64,000 nucleotides of DNA from Lysinibacillus sp. B2A1. Lineage in GTDB: Bacteria > Bacillota > Bacilli > Bacillales_A > Planococcaceae. Both the position numbers and the translations under genes were made by a program. The stretch is from NCBI GenBank assembly GCA_002973635.1, contig CP027224.1:4631001-4695000 (forward strand), written 5' to 3'. The notes under the pieces were generated by a model. The model saw nothing but the letters and a program-made list of their open reading frames with translations. It had not been told where the DNA came from and made no database searches. Below, in pieces: positions 44,161-53,662 of the stretch (its first letter is position 1; every line of letters starts with the position of its first letter).

Positions 44161-44907
44161 ATGAATTCGCAAATATTGCAATATTTAAAACATATTCATT
44201 TTCAAGGTCCTTTAACTGAGCCGACTATTAAACTACTTGGGCAGCTGCAAACAAGGCATTTAAATTCTATCCCGTATGAAAACTTAGATGTTGCTTTGAA
44301 ACAAGACATCTCCTTCTCTATTCCTGATATATTTCAAAAAATAATTATTCATAAACGCGGAGGCAATTGCTTTGAACTAAATATTTTATTTAGCTGGCTA
44401 CTCTGTGAGCTTGGTTTTTCTGTGACAAATCGATATGCACAGTTTTGGCGAAATCTTGAAGCAGATACACCTATCGAAGATGTACCTATGCATCAGTTAT
44501 TGCTGGTCAATTACGCTGGTCAATCCTATATCTCTGATGTTGGCGTGGGTGCACTAGCTCCCTGTAAGCCAGTTCCACTAATAGCAGGTCGTCTACATCG
44601 TGAAGGCAACGAACTTTATAAAATTGAACAAGATGATGCAAACGGATGGATGCTGTATGAGCAAACAAAACATACTTGGCGTTTACTCTATAGTTTTTTT
44701 GACGACGCAAATGATGCAAAGTTCGCTCCAAGACTTTCTAAACAAAAAAATAAAATCGCTATGATTCGTACTCCTCGTGGTCGACATACTATGCTTAACA
44801 ATGAATTCCGAATATACGAGGGACAATCCTTAACAACCTATACAACTCAAAACGAAAAGGAATGGCTACAAGCCCTTCATCGCTTTTTTCATATTTCATT
44901 GGATTAG
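44161..44907 (+). CDS. arylamine N-acetyltransferase
   Basis: The 248-residue NAT enzyme has its Cys-His-Asp triad in KRGGNCFELN (Cys about 70), VPMHQLLLVNY (His about 110) and YISDVGVGA (Asp about 125). It acetylates arylamines and hydrazines from acetyl-CoA. The typical RGGYCFE is here RGGNCFE. Start is ATG 44161 after AAGTGAGGCG. A terminator follows. Confidence 0.92.
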   Translation: MNSQILQYLKHIHFQGPLTEPTIKLLGQLQTRHLNSIPYENLDVALKQDISFSIPDIFQKIIIHKRGGNCFELNILFSWLLCELGFSVTNRYAQFWRNLEADTPIEDVPMHQLLLVNYAGQSYISDVGVGALAPCKPVPLIAGRLHREGNELYKIEQDDANGWMLYEQTKHTWRLLYSFFDDANDAKFAPRLSKQKNKIAMIRTPRGRHTMLNNEFRIYEGQSLTTYTTQNEKEWLQALHRFFHISLD

Positions 44908-44916
44908 ATACTTCAT

Positions 44917-44961
44917 AACAAAAAGCAAGCTTTCTTATTAATAGAAGACTTGCTTTTTCTG
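44917..44961. terminator. bidirectional terminator between NAT and SLH genes
   Basis: AAAAAGCAAGC-TTTC pairs with GAAG-ACTTGCTTTTT; convergent genes end at 44907 and 44972. Confidence 0.7.
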
Positions 44962-44971
44962 TTACGAAGAG

Positions 44972-46063
44972 TTAATTTTCAGTACGATCAAGAAGCTCGT
45001 AAATAACCTCATCATTGTAAAGCTCTTTAACTAATCCGATACCATCTACAAAGTAATATGTCCATACATTATCACTGTAAACGGATTTTTCCTCTATAAC
45101 AATGACATTATTATAGTTAACACCACCTGCTCGGACAGTGCCATCTGTCGCTTTAACAGTAATTCGTATGCCTGAAATAACTCCACCATCATCTTCATGT
45201 CTAATAACACCAATTCTAATCGGTAGTGAGAAATATATATCATAATGTGTACTTTCATTACTCGCCAATCCCTGAGCATAATGAAGACTCTCACTTAATA
45301 GATACTCTTCATCAAATAACTCGTTTGAATTTAAATCAGTTATTGTCCATACATCATTCTTATTGTTATTATGACTATATTCATATTTTAATGTATAGCG
45401 ATTCTTATCATTCAACGAATAATATGAATATATGTAGTCATATTTAGTATCTTTTAAAAGATCTGAATTCGATAACGTTAATGCGCGAGCCAAAAATGCT
45501 GAAAAGTGAGCTCGTGTTAAAGGTAAATCAGGCTTAAATGAGCCATCCGTATAGCGTCTTGTTATATTATTACTTGCTATTGTGTAAATTTCCTTATAGC
45601 CCTTCGTTTTTTCTGTCACATCTGAAAAATAATATCGCTCAGATTCCTTTAATTTAAATGCTCTTTGCAGCACAATCGCCATGTCCCCTCTTGAAAGAGT
45701 AGCCTCTGGATTAAATTTCTGCGCCGAATCGAAAATGCCAGCATTGTGCACTGCTGCAATATCTTTAAAATAGGCATGTGTAGTCGGTACATCCTGATAC
45801 TTTGGATCCTTCACATTTGCTGTTTGCAATCCTAAAGCGCGTGTTAACATAACAGCCGCCTGCGCTCTTGTTACATAGGCATTCGGTTTAAATAGGTCAT
45901 TTGGATAACCATTAATAATTCCTTTTTCCACTAGGTGATCAATTTCCGTAATCAAAGTATTATCATCAGACACATCTTTAAAGCTTGCTGCATGTACACC
46001 CTCTAGTGGTATTAAACAAACAGCTAGAAATAGTACACATGCTATTTTCAATATCTGTTTCAT
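44972..46063 (-). CDS. SLH-domain surface protein
   Basis: The 363-residue protein has a signal peptide (IACVLFLAVCLIPLEGVHAA) and three SLH repeats at about 27-190 (INGYPNDLFKPNAYVTRAQA; FNPEATLSRGDMAIVLQRA; YTDGSFKPDLPLTRAHFSAF). They attach it to the wall. The C-terminal about 170 residues are a beta-rich region without known family. The function of that part is unknown. Confidence 0.85.
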   Translation of the reverse strand: MKQILKIACVLFLAVCLIPLEGVHAASFKDVSDDNTLITEIDHLVEKGIINGYPNDLFKPNAYVTRAQAAVMLTRALGLQTANVKDPKYQDVPTTHAYFKDIAAVHNAGIFDSAQKFNPEATLSRGDMAIVLQRAFKLKESERYYFSDVTEKTKGYKEIYTIASNNITRRYTDGSFKPDLPLTRAHFSAFLARALTLSNSDLLKDTKYDYIYSYYSLNDKNRYTLKYEYSHNNNKNDVWTITDLNSNELFDEEYLLSESLHYAQGLASNESTHYDIYFSLPIRIGVIRHEDDGGVISGIRITVKATDGTVRAGGVNYNNVIVIEEKSVYSDNVWTYYFVDGIGLVKELYNDEVIYELLDRTEN

Positions 46064-46173
46064 ATCTCTCCCTCGCTCTCTCTATTAATCATCATATACT
46101 TTTTACACACCATTTCCAATAATTCCTAACATAATACTATGTGATTACAGTGACAATCCAAAATTCAACCATT

Positions 46174-46868
46174 AAAACGAGTTAATTTTAGAGGCAGAAC
46201 TAAATAAAGATGCCCCAAATGTTAAATTTGTTGAATTGAATGTAACCGATTACAAAAGTGTTGAACATGTCATTACAAATGTATATGAGGAATTTCAAAG
46301 ATTAGATTATTTATTCAACAACGCTGGAATAGCTATGTATGGTGAAATTTACGATATGTCGATAGACGAATGGCAAGACATTGTGGATATTAACTTATGG
46401 GGTATTGTTTATGGAACACAAGTTGGCTATCAAATCATGAAAAAGCAAGGATTTGGACATATCATCAATACGTCATCAGCAGCAGGATTGGGACCATCTC
46501 CTATTTCTACAGCATACTCAACAACAAAGCATGCTGTTGTAGGCTTAACGACATCACTCCATTATGAGGCTGAGGAATATGGTATCAATGTAAGCACCCT
46601 ATGTCCGACTTTTGTTGATACACCTATTTTTAATAAAGCAACAGCTATTAATATCGATAAAACGGCGATGTCTAAGCAATTGAAAAAGCAGAAAATGATG
46701 TCTCCACAGCAATTAGCAAAAATCGCTATTGCAGGCATACACAAAAATAAGCCAATTATTTGTCCAATGCGTAAAACAATGGATATTGTCTTTACAATCT
46801 TTCCTTCGTTACACCGAGCATTAATGAAAATGGTCTGTAAAGTAAGTCGAAATGCACGATTAACATAA
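46174..46868 (+). pseudogene. short-chain dehydrogenase/reductase lacking its N-terminus
   Basis: The frame opens after a stop at 46173 and reads ELILEAELNKDAPNVKFVEL, then the normal SDR body: FNNAGIAMYGE (NNAG), INTSSAAGLGP, and the catalytic YSTTKHAV. The N-terminal about 45 residues with the TGxxxGIG cofactor loop are missing, and no upstream piece is found. The first possible start (TTG 46236) lacks a ribosome site. It is a 5'-truncated relic. Confidence 0.8.
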
Positions 46869-46879
46869 ACATTCTAAAT

Positions 46880-47022
46880 GGTAAAAAACCGCTATGTTTT
46901 CAGCCATCAAGAGATGAAACACATCAAAAATAGGCTGTTCGGTACAAAGGAATATGTCTCCTTCGTTATATTTTTTACATTTTATTACAAAACAATTCGT
47001 AGGAGTCTCGCGGTTTTTTACC
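46880..47022. repeat. 143-bp segment bounded by inverted GGTAAAAAACCGC
   Basis: GGTAAAAAACCGC at 46880-46892 is repeated inverted at 47010-47022. The interior has no gene. It may be a bidirectional terminator opened by an insertion, or a small inverted-repeat element. Confidence 0.5.
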
Positions 47023-47058
47023 TTGATATTTAACCCCTTTTAAGAGACAAGCAGCTAG

Positions 47059-47343
47059 TTATTTATGCTCTTCCTCATCGTTTTTATAAATACCAAAAAG
47101 TAATATAATTAGTCCTATAACAAAAATAATAAGAGATAGAAGCATCATAATTGACGCTGCCCAACCATTTCTAGCCAGCATTCCATACGTTACGCCAATT
47201 AAAAAAGATAAAAATGGTGCAAATACAATCATTGTAATAATACCCCAAACTACATATTTCCCTTTTTCTGACCCACCCTCACTTATTTGGAATACCGCTA
47301 TTAAACCTGCTAATACAATCAACAAGGCAATAACAAATGCCAT
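47059..47343 (-). CDS. small hypothetical membrane protein
   Basis: The 94-residue protein has three predicted membrane segments (FVIALLIVLAGLIAVFQIS; GIITMIVFAPFLSFLIGVTYG; MLLSLIIFVIGLIILLFGIY) and a charged C-terminus. GAAGGAGGTGATTTGAC precedes the ATG. Unrecognised family. Confidence 0.7.
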   Translation of the reverse strand: MAFVIALLIVLAGLIAVFQISEGGSEKGKYVVWGIITMIVFAPFLSFLIGVTYGMLARNGWAASIMMLLSLIIFVIGLIILLFGIYKNDEEEHK

Positions 47344-47479
47344 GTCAAATCACCTCCTTCTTTCCTTCTACAATATGCTTCATTTGTTTAGTGATTTGGT
47401 AACTTAACACTAGGCATATTAAAAAAAACTATAATTGACTGAAATCAGCTCCACATTATTGTGAAAACCTGTTTAATCA

Positions 47480-47519
47480 AAAAAACGCCACAACCATTAA
47501 AACATGGTTGTAGCATTTT
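47480..47519 (-). terminator. terminator of the ABC exporter operon
   Basis: CTACAACCAT and ATGGTTGTGG pair on the minus strand, followed by CGTTTTTTT, right after the stop at 47522. Confidence 0.75.
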
Positions 47520-47521
47520 AT

Positions 47522-48208
47522 CTAAATAACATCTTGCAAAATAACACCGTCACTCATTTTAATAATACGATCCGTATAAGCTAGCATTTCTTCATCGTGT
47601 GTCACCATTAAAGTAGTAATATTTAATGTTTTAGTCAAATCTCTAATAAGTAACATGACCTCTTTTGATTTCTGTGAATCTAAACTTGCAGTTGGTTCAT
47701 CTGCAAACAGGACTCTTGGTTTATGAATGATTGCCCGGGCAATAGCAACACGTTGCTTCTCTCCTCCTGACAATGATGAAGGATAAGCCATTTTTCGATG
47801 GTCCATCCCTACTAGTTCAAGTATTCGACTAACTTCATTTTTTTGTTCCTGCTTCTTTAATTTTGATTCAGAAACATCTAGCATTAATAGTAGCTGCTCC
47901 TCAACTGTAAGAAAAGGTACAAGATGTGCAAACTGAAAGACAAATCCAAATTTACTTGCTCGTACTTTTCGAACCTCTTCAGAGCTCATGATGGACATAT
48001 TTTTCCCCTCAAAGATAACTTGCCCATCTGATGTAGGCTGAAGTCCAGCAGCTATTGTTAGAAGCGTACTCTTACCAGATCCAGACGCACCAACCATTGC
48101 TGTTACTTCTCCATCTTTTAGAGAAAGATTTATTCCCTTAAGAATCTCTTCCTCTATCTCTCCATTTGTAAATGTTTTTCTAATTCCATTGATTTTAAAT
48201 AAAGTCAT
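47522..48208 (-). CDS. ABC transporter ATP-binding protein (HrtA/LolD type)
   Basis: About 228 residues. Walker A MVGASGSGKSTLLTIAAG, the ABC signature LSGGEKQRVAIARA and Walker B VLFADEPTASLD are present. It powers the FtsX-like permease encoded 1 bp upstream. ATG 48208 follows AAGGAGAGG, which lies in the permease gene's 3' end, so the two are translationally coupled. The pair resembles HrtAB haem exporters; substrate by analogy only. Confidence 0.9.
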   Translation of the reverse strand: MTLFKINGIRKTFTNGEIEEEILKGINLSLKDGEVTAMVGASGSGKSTLLTIAAGLQPTSDGQVIFEGKNMSIMSSEEVRKVRASKFGFVFQFAHLVPFLTVEEQLLLMLDVSESKLKKQEQKNEVSRILELVGMDHRKMAYPSSLSGGEKQRVAIARAIIHKPRVLFADEPTASLDSQKSKEVMLLIRDLTKTLNITTLMVTHDEEMLAYTDRIIKMSDGVILQDVI

Positions 48209-48209
48209 A

Positions 48210-49244
48210 TTAAGCCTCTCCTTGCTGTATCGCTTGTAATGGTTCAATATTTTTTATTTGCATTCCTGAAATTGTAGCACCGATAAAACCAATAATTAAA
48301 AACACAATCGATAATTGAACGGTAGTTGCGATTGTTAAAACAAACGGCATTCCTTTTGGGGTAATTAAATTAAATGCCTGACTTAAGCCTACAGATAAAA
48401 CAAGAGAAATAACTGTAATGATGGCCATCTGTGCCCATATCATTTTGAATAGTTTGCTTGTTTTCAAACCAATGGCCTTTAAAATTCCGTATAAGCCAAT
48501 TTTTTGGACATTCATCATATAGAAAAAGATAGCGAACAACATTCCGCTAATGACTATTAAAAACCATACAATCATATTTAAAGACATTTGCTCCGCATTA
48601 TAGCTTGGGATTGTCTGAAGAAATTCTTTATTTGAAAATGATTGTAACCCAGCAAATTCTTTTGAAGAATCTCCATTTGGTACAAAAATCAGCTGCATTT
48701 CATCAACACGATATATTTCTTGATAATCTTTTTTATTTATATAAGCGACTGGCGCATGACTATATTTTTTTTGCTCTACGAATCCTTTAACTATAAACTT
48801 TCCACTAAATTGATTATTTGTTAATGTATCTCCTACTTTAATTCCTTTTTCTTTTAAAGAACTATCTAAAATAACTTCCTCATGTTTCACATTTGCAAAT
48901 AGCGTTGAAGCAGTTGCAGTAGTAAATGCAACGCTCTGCTGCTTATTGTCCATATCATCTAAAAAGCCCATTTGTATCGAGAAAGCTACTGCATTCTTTT
49001 CATTGCTCAATATTTCATTTTGAGTGCTACGATCAATCTTTGAAAGATTATATGTTTGATCCGCGTCCTTACTTAAATAAAATTGCCCCTGTGGTAAATC
49101 TTTAATTAAAGCGGCATTATCTTGTGATAATCCATTGGCCAAACCAGAAATAATAAAAGTTAATAAACTAACAAGAAAAACAATTGAGCCTAATATTAAA
49201 AACCTTCCTTTATTTTTCTTAATTTCTTTCCAAGCAAGATTCAT
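48210..49244 (-). CDS. FtsX-like ABC permease (HrtB-like)
   Basis: The 344-residue permease has one N-terminal membrane span (FLILGSIVFLVSLLTFIISG), a large extracytoplasmic domain (about 40-215) and three C-terminal spans (WFLIVISGMLFAIFFYMMN; AIITVISLVLSVGLSQAF; VQLSIVFLIIGFIGATISG). This is the MacB/FtsX layout. Length and N-terminus (MNLAWKEIKKNKGRF) are close to staphylococcal HrtB. No HssRS-type sensor pair is adjacent. Confidence 0.85.
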   Translation of the reverse strand: MNLAWKEIKKNKGRFLILGSIVFLVSLLTFIISGLANGLSQDNAALIKDLPQGQFYLSKDADQTYNLSKIDRSTQNEILSNEKNAVAFSIQMGFLDDMDNKQQSVAFTTATASTLFANVKHEEVILDSSLKEKGIKVGDTLTNNQFSGKFIVKGFVEQKKYSHAPVAYINKKDYQEIYRVDEMQLIFVPNGDSSKEFAGLQSFSNKEFLQTIPSYNAEQMSLNMIVWFLIVISGMLFAIFFYMMNVQKIGLYGILKAIGLKTSKLFKMIWAQMAIITVISLVLSVGLSQAFNLITPKGMPFVLTIATTVQLSIVFLIIGFIGATISGMQIKNIEPLQAIQQGEA

Positions 49245-49315
49245 ATTAAATGCCTCCGTTCTTTTTAATACTCTAAGCTTAAAATTCTTAAATGAACGGA
49301 GGGTGAACTAAATAT

Positions 49316-49356
49316 TAAAAAGCTCATAAACCCTAAATTAAGGTTATGAGCTATGG
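49316..49356 (-). terminator. terminator of thpR
   Basis: On the minus strand TAGCTCATAACC pairs with GGTTTATGAGCT, followed by TTTTAATATTT. A very similar hairpin ends the tRNA operon at 63171. Confidence 0.7.
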
Positions 49357-49370
49357 GTATTGATAATTTA

Positions 49371-49937
49371 TTACTTAGACAATTCCTCTAAACGAATTAC
49401 AGCCTTTTGATGATATTTTGGAATTTCTTCAAATTTTGTTTCATATAGCACCACTTCTTCTACTAAAAACGTTGGAAGCCCCATTTCTTCAGTCATCACT
49501 ACATCAAAAGGCATTTTACCATGTGTTTCATCCCATTTTCTTGCTACTGTTATATGTGGGACAAAAGGTTTTTTATCTAAATCAAATCCTGCCTTTATAC
49601 ATCCCTTGTATACAGTGTCCCTCACATTATTTAATGGCTGAGATTCATAAATACTAGCCCATAAAATTCTTGGATATTCTTTTCTTCCGAAAGTATTCAA
49701 TCCTTGAATGCTTAACTCGAATGGAGGAACCTTCATTAGGCTTTCCTTTATCTCCTTCAATGCCAGTTGTAATTGATCCATATCCGCATTCCCTAAAAAA
49801 GCTAATGTAATGTGATAATCCTCCAGATGAACCCACCGTTTAAAATGCATACTTGTTTTTATGGTTTCACATTTCTCATTAAGAGCATTTTTAATAGGTA
49901 ACGGAAGTGGAACAGCAATAAAAAAATGTCTGTTCAT
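49371..49937 (-). CDS. thpR: RNA 2',3'-cyclic phosphodiesterase ThpR
   Basis: About 188 residues of the 2H phosphoesterase superfamily. Its two HxTx motifs are DYHITLAFLG (about 44) and PFVPHITVARKW (about 131). It hydrolyses 2',3'-cyclic phosphates. ATG 49937 follows GAGAGG; the longer start at 49952 would include the ribosome site. Confidence 0.88.
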   Translation of the reverse strand: MNRHFFIAVPLPLPIKNALNEKCETIKTSMHFKRWVHLEDYHITLAFLGNADMDQLQLALKEIKESLMKVPPFELSIQGLNTFGRKEYPRILWASIYESQPLNNVRDTVYKGCIKAGFDLDKKPFVPHITVARKWDETHGKMPFDVVMTEEMGLPTFLVEEVVLYETKFEEIPKYHQKAVIRLEELSK

Positions 49938-50009
49938 ATTTTTACCTCTCATCTTTTACTATCAGCAGCTATTGGTTACTACCCGCCCATACATCCATTG
50001 GGTAACGAC

Positions 50010-50335
50010 CTTGTTCTTTAAGACTAGCTCGCTACAGACTCATTCACATCATGGATTGCCAGGTATGCCATTAACAATGTGCATTCAACATCTGGAGCCA
50101 TTTTACCACCATCTCCACATATATAGAAATGCCCATCTTGAGCTAGTATTTTAATGAACTCCTGTGCACCTTCAGTCTGCCCCATCACATGTTCCACATA
50201 TTCCTTCGGTTGCTCACAAACGCCTGTCGATTTCGCGGAAAGATGCCTAAATGATTGCCTGTCTGAAATGTAACACCCTCTGGCAGTTTTACTTCAATAC
50301 GCCATGTACTTCCTTCTATTCTACCTCACAACCCA
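50010..50335 (-). pseudogene. relic of a P450-reductase flavoprotein (CypD/CypB-like C-terminal part)
   Basis: Minus-strand pieces match the reductase half of bifunctional P450/NADPH-P450 reductases in order. First is STWRIEVKLPEGVTFQTGNH-like sequence, then HLSTKSTGVCEQPKEYVEHV, then GQTEGAQEFIKILAQDGHFYICGDGGKMAPDVE. Frames change and the middle of the reductase is deleted. Both the 5' part (FMN and P450 domains) and the very C-terminus are gone. It is a short decayed relic. Confidence 0.75.
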
Positions 50336-50401
50336 TGATTTTTTATAATATTTACATAAGGGGCATTGTAATTGCATAAGCAATCCAGAGTATAGTCACT
50401 A

Positions 50402-51796
50402 CTATACTTTTACAACATGAATGGGCTGCCCCATAATGATTTCAGCAGCTTCCATTGTAATCTCACCTAATGTTGGGTGCGCATGAATTGTTAATGCGAG
50501 ATCTTTTGCAGTCATTCCCCCCTCAATTGCTAAACTCACTTCAGCAATCATATCGGATGCCCCAGCACCTACGATTTGAGCACCGATTAATAAATCATCC
50601 TCTTTCCGAGCAACGAGCTTCACAAAGCCTTCAGGTTGATTTAATGCAAGTGCTCGACCGTTTACAGCAAAAGGAAACTTCGCTACTTTCACCTCAATAC
50701 CTGCTGATTTTGCTTGTTCCTCATTGTAGCCAACAGTTGCCAATTCAGGATCTGTGAAACATACGGCTGGAATTACCAAATAATCTACAATTGATTTTTC
50801 ACCAGCGATTGCTTCTGCAGCTACTTTACCTTCATATGATGCTTTATGTGCAAGTTGTGGACCGGATACGATATCACCAATAGCATAAATATTTGGCATG
50901 GAAGTTTGACCTTGTTTATCTACTTTTAATAAACCCCGTTCTGCGAATTCAATCTTAAGTGACTCAAGACCTAAATTATCTGTATTTGGACGACGACCTA
51001 CAGTGACTAATGCAAAGCTAGCCTCAACTGTTTTTTCTTCTCCGCCCACCTCGTACGTTACAACTACGCCATTTTCATTTTCTTCTACACCTCTAGTCAA
51101 TGCGCCAACTACAACTTCTACGCCTTTTTTCTTTAAACTTTTTTTCACGACTTGTGTCATTTGCTTTTCAAAACCAGCTAAAATGTCTTTGCTGCCTTCA
51201 ATGATTGTTACTTGAGAGCCTAAGTTAGCGTAGGCAGAGCCCAGCTCGGTACCAATATATCCACCACCAATAACAACTAGTTTTTCTGGTACCTCTGGTA
51301 AAGAAAGTGCACCTGTTGAATTAATTACGCGTTTAGTGAATTTAAGTGTTGGAATTTCAACCGGGCGAGAACCTGTTGCAAGGATTGCATTTTTGAAAGT
51401 GTAAGTTTGTACGGTGCCTCCATTGTTTACTCGTACAGTGTTTGCATCTACAAAGTAAGCCTCTCCATACACGATATCGATTTTGTTACCTTTTAATAGA
51501 CTTTCAACACCTCCTACTAATTTAGAGACTATGCCATTCTTGAATTCTTGTACTTTATCCCAGTCAAGTTTTACTTCATGTGCAACAACTCCCATATCCT
51601 TTGAATGCTTTGCCTTCTCAAAACGATGACCTACTGAAATCAGCACTTTTGATGGAATACACCCAACATTTGAACAAGCTCCCCCTATATACTCCCTTTC
51701 TACAATTGTTACTTTTTGCCCCATTTGAGTTGCGCGAATAGCGGCTACATATCCTCCTGGACCTGCACCAATTACAAGTGTATCAATATATTTCAT
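50402..51796 (-). CDS. dihydrolipoyl dehydrogenase
   Basis: The 464-residue flavoprotein disulfide reductase has FAD site [15 protein letters not shown], redox Cys pair [13 protein letters not shown] (about 40-52), NAD site [23 protein letters not shown] and the C-terminal HAHPTLGE with catalytic His. It reoxidises lipoamide. No E1/E2 genes are nearby, so it is an extra copy, perhaps for a branched-chain or glycine system. The start overlaps the 3' end of the hydrolase gene by 14 bp, so it is coupled to it. Confidence 0.9.
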   Translation of the reverse strand: MKYIDTLVIGAGPGGYVAAIRATQMGQKVTIVEREYIGGACSNVGCIPSKVLISVGHRFEKAKHSKDMGVVAHEVKLDWDKVQEFKNGIVSKLVGGVESLLKGNKIDIVYGEAYFVDANTVRVNNGGTVQTYTFKNAILATGSRPVEIPTLKFTKRVINSTGALSLPEVPEKLVVIGGGYIGTELGSAYANLGSQVTIIEGSKDILAGFEKQMTQVVKKSLKKKGVEVVVGALTRGVEENENGVVVTYEVGGEEKTVEASFALVTVGRRPNTDNLGLESLKIEFAERGLLKVDKQGQTSMPNIYAIGDIVSGPQLAHKASYEGKVAAEAIAGEKSIVDYLVIPAVCFTDPELATVGYNEEQAKSAGIEVKVAKFPFAVNGRALALNQPEGFVKLVARKEDDLLIGAQIVGAGASDMIAEVSLAIEGGMTAKDLALTIHAHPTLGEITMEAAEIIMGQPIHVVKV

Positions 51797-52658
51797 CTAC
51801 TATTTCCTCCTTATGGCTTGCTATAAAATGAAAAACATTATCCCAAAAAGATTTATCTTTTACACAATGATGATGACCTTTTGTTGTAACTTTAATTATT
51901 TGTTTAAAATTGCTATCATTTATTAGGACATCCACGTTAGAAATCGACACTTTTTTATCATGAATTGAATGTATGGCTAGAGCTGGAGACTGTTGATTTT
52001 TTAATATTTTCTCTAGGCACCATTCTTTTCTAGCCTTTAAAAAAACGCCTCCTCGTAATAAAAACCAACTGACAAATAACCAACCAAAGGGGATATAGGG
52101 TATTTTTACTTTTCCAGCCATTGATTGACTAATACTGTTTAATGAAGTAGGCATTGAATCAGTAATAAGAGCCTGTAGCCTTAAATCTGTGGCATTGACA
52201 ATACTTGCAGCTATCCCTCCCATTGAATGTCCTAAAACATAGATTGCATTACTATTAATATCCGGTCTTCCTTCTACATAATCAATTGTTGCCGTTATAC
52301 TTTGTACAAATGATGCGATACTCACTTGTTTCTGTATTGCTGCACTTTGCCCATGACCAAGAACATCCACAATGATCACGTCATAACCGCTGGCTAATAG
52401 AGGATCGACATATCGTAACATGTCTGATTTATTAGAGCCCCATCCATGTATTAATAGAAAACAACCTCTTGCCTGCTCACTATTAATAAGCCATCCTCGC
52501 ATTGAGCCTGTATCCAGTTCTATATCAATGTTTTCATAAGTCGAATTCGGATATTTTTTATCCTCTTTTATTTTAGGTGTAAAAATACGCAAAATTATAT
52601 AGCTCCTTAAGAACATAATAGCTACTATAATAGCAACACATAAAAAATACTTCATCAT
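51783..52658 (-). CDS. membrane-anchored alpha/beta hydrolase
   Basis: The 291-residue protein has an N-terminal membrane helix ([20 protein letters not shown]) and an alpha/beta-hydrolase fold: [12 protein letters not shown] (oxyanion region), nucleophile elbow [11 protein letters not shown] (Ser about 146), and a C-terminal His in [10 protein letters not shown]. Related to YqkD-like hydrolases. The substrate is unknown. A 25-bp operator copy lies just upstream of its ribosome site, identical but for one base to that before the TetR gene. Confidence 0.85.
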   Translation of the reverse strand: MMKYFLCVAIIVAIMFLRSYIILRIFTPKIKEDKKYPNSTYENIDIELDTGSMRGWLINSEQARGCFLLIHGWGSNKSDMLRYVDPLLASGYDVIIVDVLGHGQSAAIQKQVSIASFVQSITATIDYVEGRPDINSNAIYVLGHSMGGIAASIVNATDLRLQALITDSMPTSLNSISQSMAGKVKIPYIPFGWLFVSWFLLRGGVFLKARKEWCLEKILKNQQSPALAIHSIHDKKVSISNVDVLINDSNFKQIIKVTTKGHHHCVKDKSFWDNVFHFIASHKEEIVDEIY

Positions 52659-52669
52659 AACACCTCCTC

Positions 52670-52694
52670 AAAAAGATACCTTTTAGTCTCTTTT
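52670..52694. promoter_or_regulatory. putative TetR operator, copy at the hydrolase gene
   Basis: AAAAAGATACC plus TTTTAGTCTCTTTT: a near-palindromic 25-bp sequence (AAAAGA-AC...GT-TCTTTT arms). It differs from the copy at 53328-53352 at one base. It lies 12 bp before the hydrolase start codon. Confidence 0.7.
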
Positions 52695-52714
52695 ATTTTT
52701 TAAAAAAGACGGCT

Positions 52715-53317
52715 TTACTGCCGCTCAGTAGCAATCATTGAAATGTATTGCCTTGTATTATTTATGATGATTTTCGTTATTTGACTATCTTTCTTTAATC
52801 GATCTAAAACAAGTCCACCTTCAAGTATTGACACAAGGTAAAGCGCAGTGTCATATGGCTGTATTGACTGTTTCAACTCCTGTCGCTTCATCCCATCCTC
52901 TATAATTTTCATCAACCACATTATCATCATATCTATTGCTTCATTAATATGTGGCAGTAACGCATTCCCTTCCAAATCATCCATTTCTATCGCTGCGTTA
53001 TAAATTGGGCATCCCCCTACTATTGGTTTTCCTTCACTTAATTGTAAAAATGCCTCTATAAATGCAATTAATTTGTCGCTTGCATTGTTGTGCTGTGAAA
53101 CACTTTCCTTTAGATGGTTTTGCATTATTTCAATGGAGTAACGAAAAGATTCTACCATAAGTTGTTCCTTATCCTTAAAGTGTCGATATATCCCCCCTTT
53201 TTGAATATTCGTTTCCTGAATTATGTCATTCATTGTTGTTGTCATATACCCTTTTTTATTAAACATCATAGCTGATTTTCGAATAATATTATGCCTTGTT
53301 ATTTCACCTTTTTTCAT
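52715..53317 (-). CDS. TetR/AcrR-family transcriptional regulator
   Basis: About 200 residues. The N-terminal helix-turn-helix is TMNDIIQETNIQKGGIYRHFKDKE (about 30-53). The C-terminal ligand-binding domain has a Cys in IVGGCPIYNAAIEMDD, as in TetR_C_11/YxaF-like regulators. ATG 53317 follows TTGGAGGTTG. A 25-bp palindrome overlaps its own promoter/leader and is repeated before the hydrolase gene downstream, so it likely represses itself and that gene. Confidence 0.88.
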   Translation of the reverse strand: MKKGEITRHNIIRKSAMMFNKKGYMTTTMNDIIQETNIQKGGIYRHFKDKEQLMVESFRYSIEIMQNHLKESVSQHNNASDKLIAFIEAFLQLSEGKPIVGGCPIYNAAIEMDDLEGNALLPHINEAIDMMIMWLMKIIEDGMKRQELKQSIQPYDTALYLVSILEGGLVLDRLKKDSQITKIIINNTRQYISMIATERQ

Positions 53318-53327
53318 TTCAACCTCC

Positions 53328-53352
53328 AAAAAGATACCATTTAGTCTCTTTT
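53328..53352. promoter_or_regulatory. putative TetR operator, copy at the regulator gene
   Basis: AAAAAGATACC plus ATTTAGTCTCTTTT: the same 25-bp near-palindrome as 52670-52694 with one base changed (A for T at the centre). It ends 11 bp before the regulator's start codon. Confidence 0.7.
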
Positions 53353-53596
53353 AATATAAAGGAATTCTGATTCAATTTCAATAATTATTTAACAAAATAA
53401 TTTATGGCGGATTTATTTGCCGAAAGATACTTCACCAACATTGAGCTCATTTGTAAAACGTGATAGATTAATTCAAATAAGGGTCTTAAATCGAATTAAA
53501 TTATTTTTAGATGAGGATGCAAAAAGTCGAAAAATAGGTAAGGCGTTTCATACCAAAATAGTAGTATGATACTATGGTCTTCAAATAAAAGTAAAA
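53353..53596 (+). other. gap with a possible degenerate small gene
   Basis: MADLFAERYFTNIELICKT (from ATG at about 53404) is followed in another frame by FVKRDRLIQIRVLNRIKLFL and DEDAKSRKIGKAFHTKIVV, suggesting a small basic protein gene broken by a frameshift. The family is not recognised. Otherwise the gap is AT-rich and empty. Confidence 0.3.
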
Positions 53597-53633
53597 AGGA
53601 TTACGGCAAAAAATTACGCTGTAATCCTTTTAT
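53597..53633. terminator. bidirectional terminator
   Basis: AAAAGGATTACGGC and GCTGTAATCCTTTT form a long stem beyond the stop of the SLH gene at 53663. Confidence 0.7.
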
Positions 53634-53662
53634 TATCGCTTAATGCTTAAATTGTTTAATCA

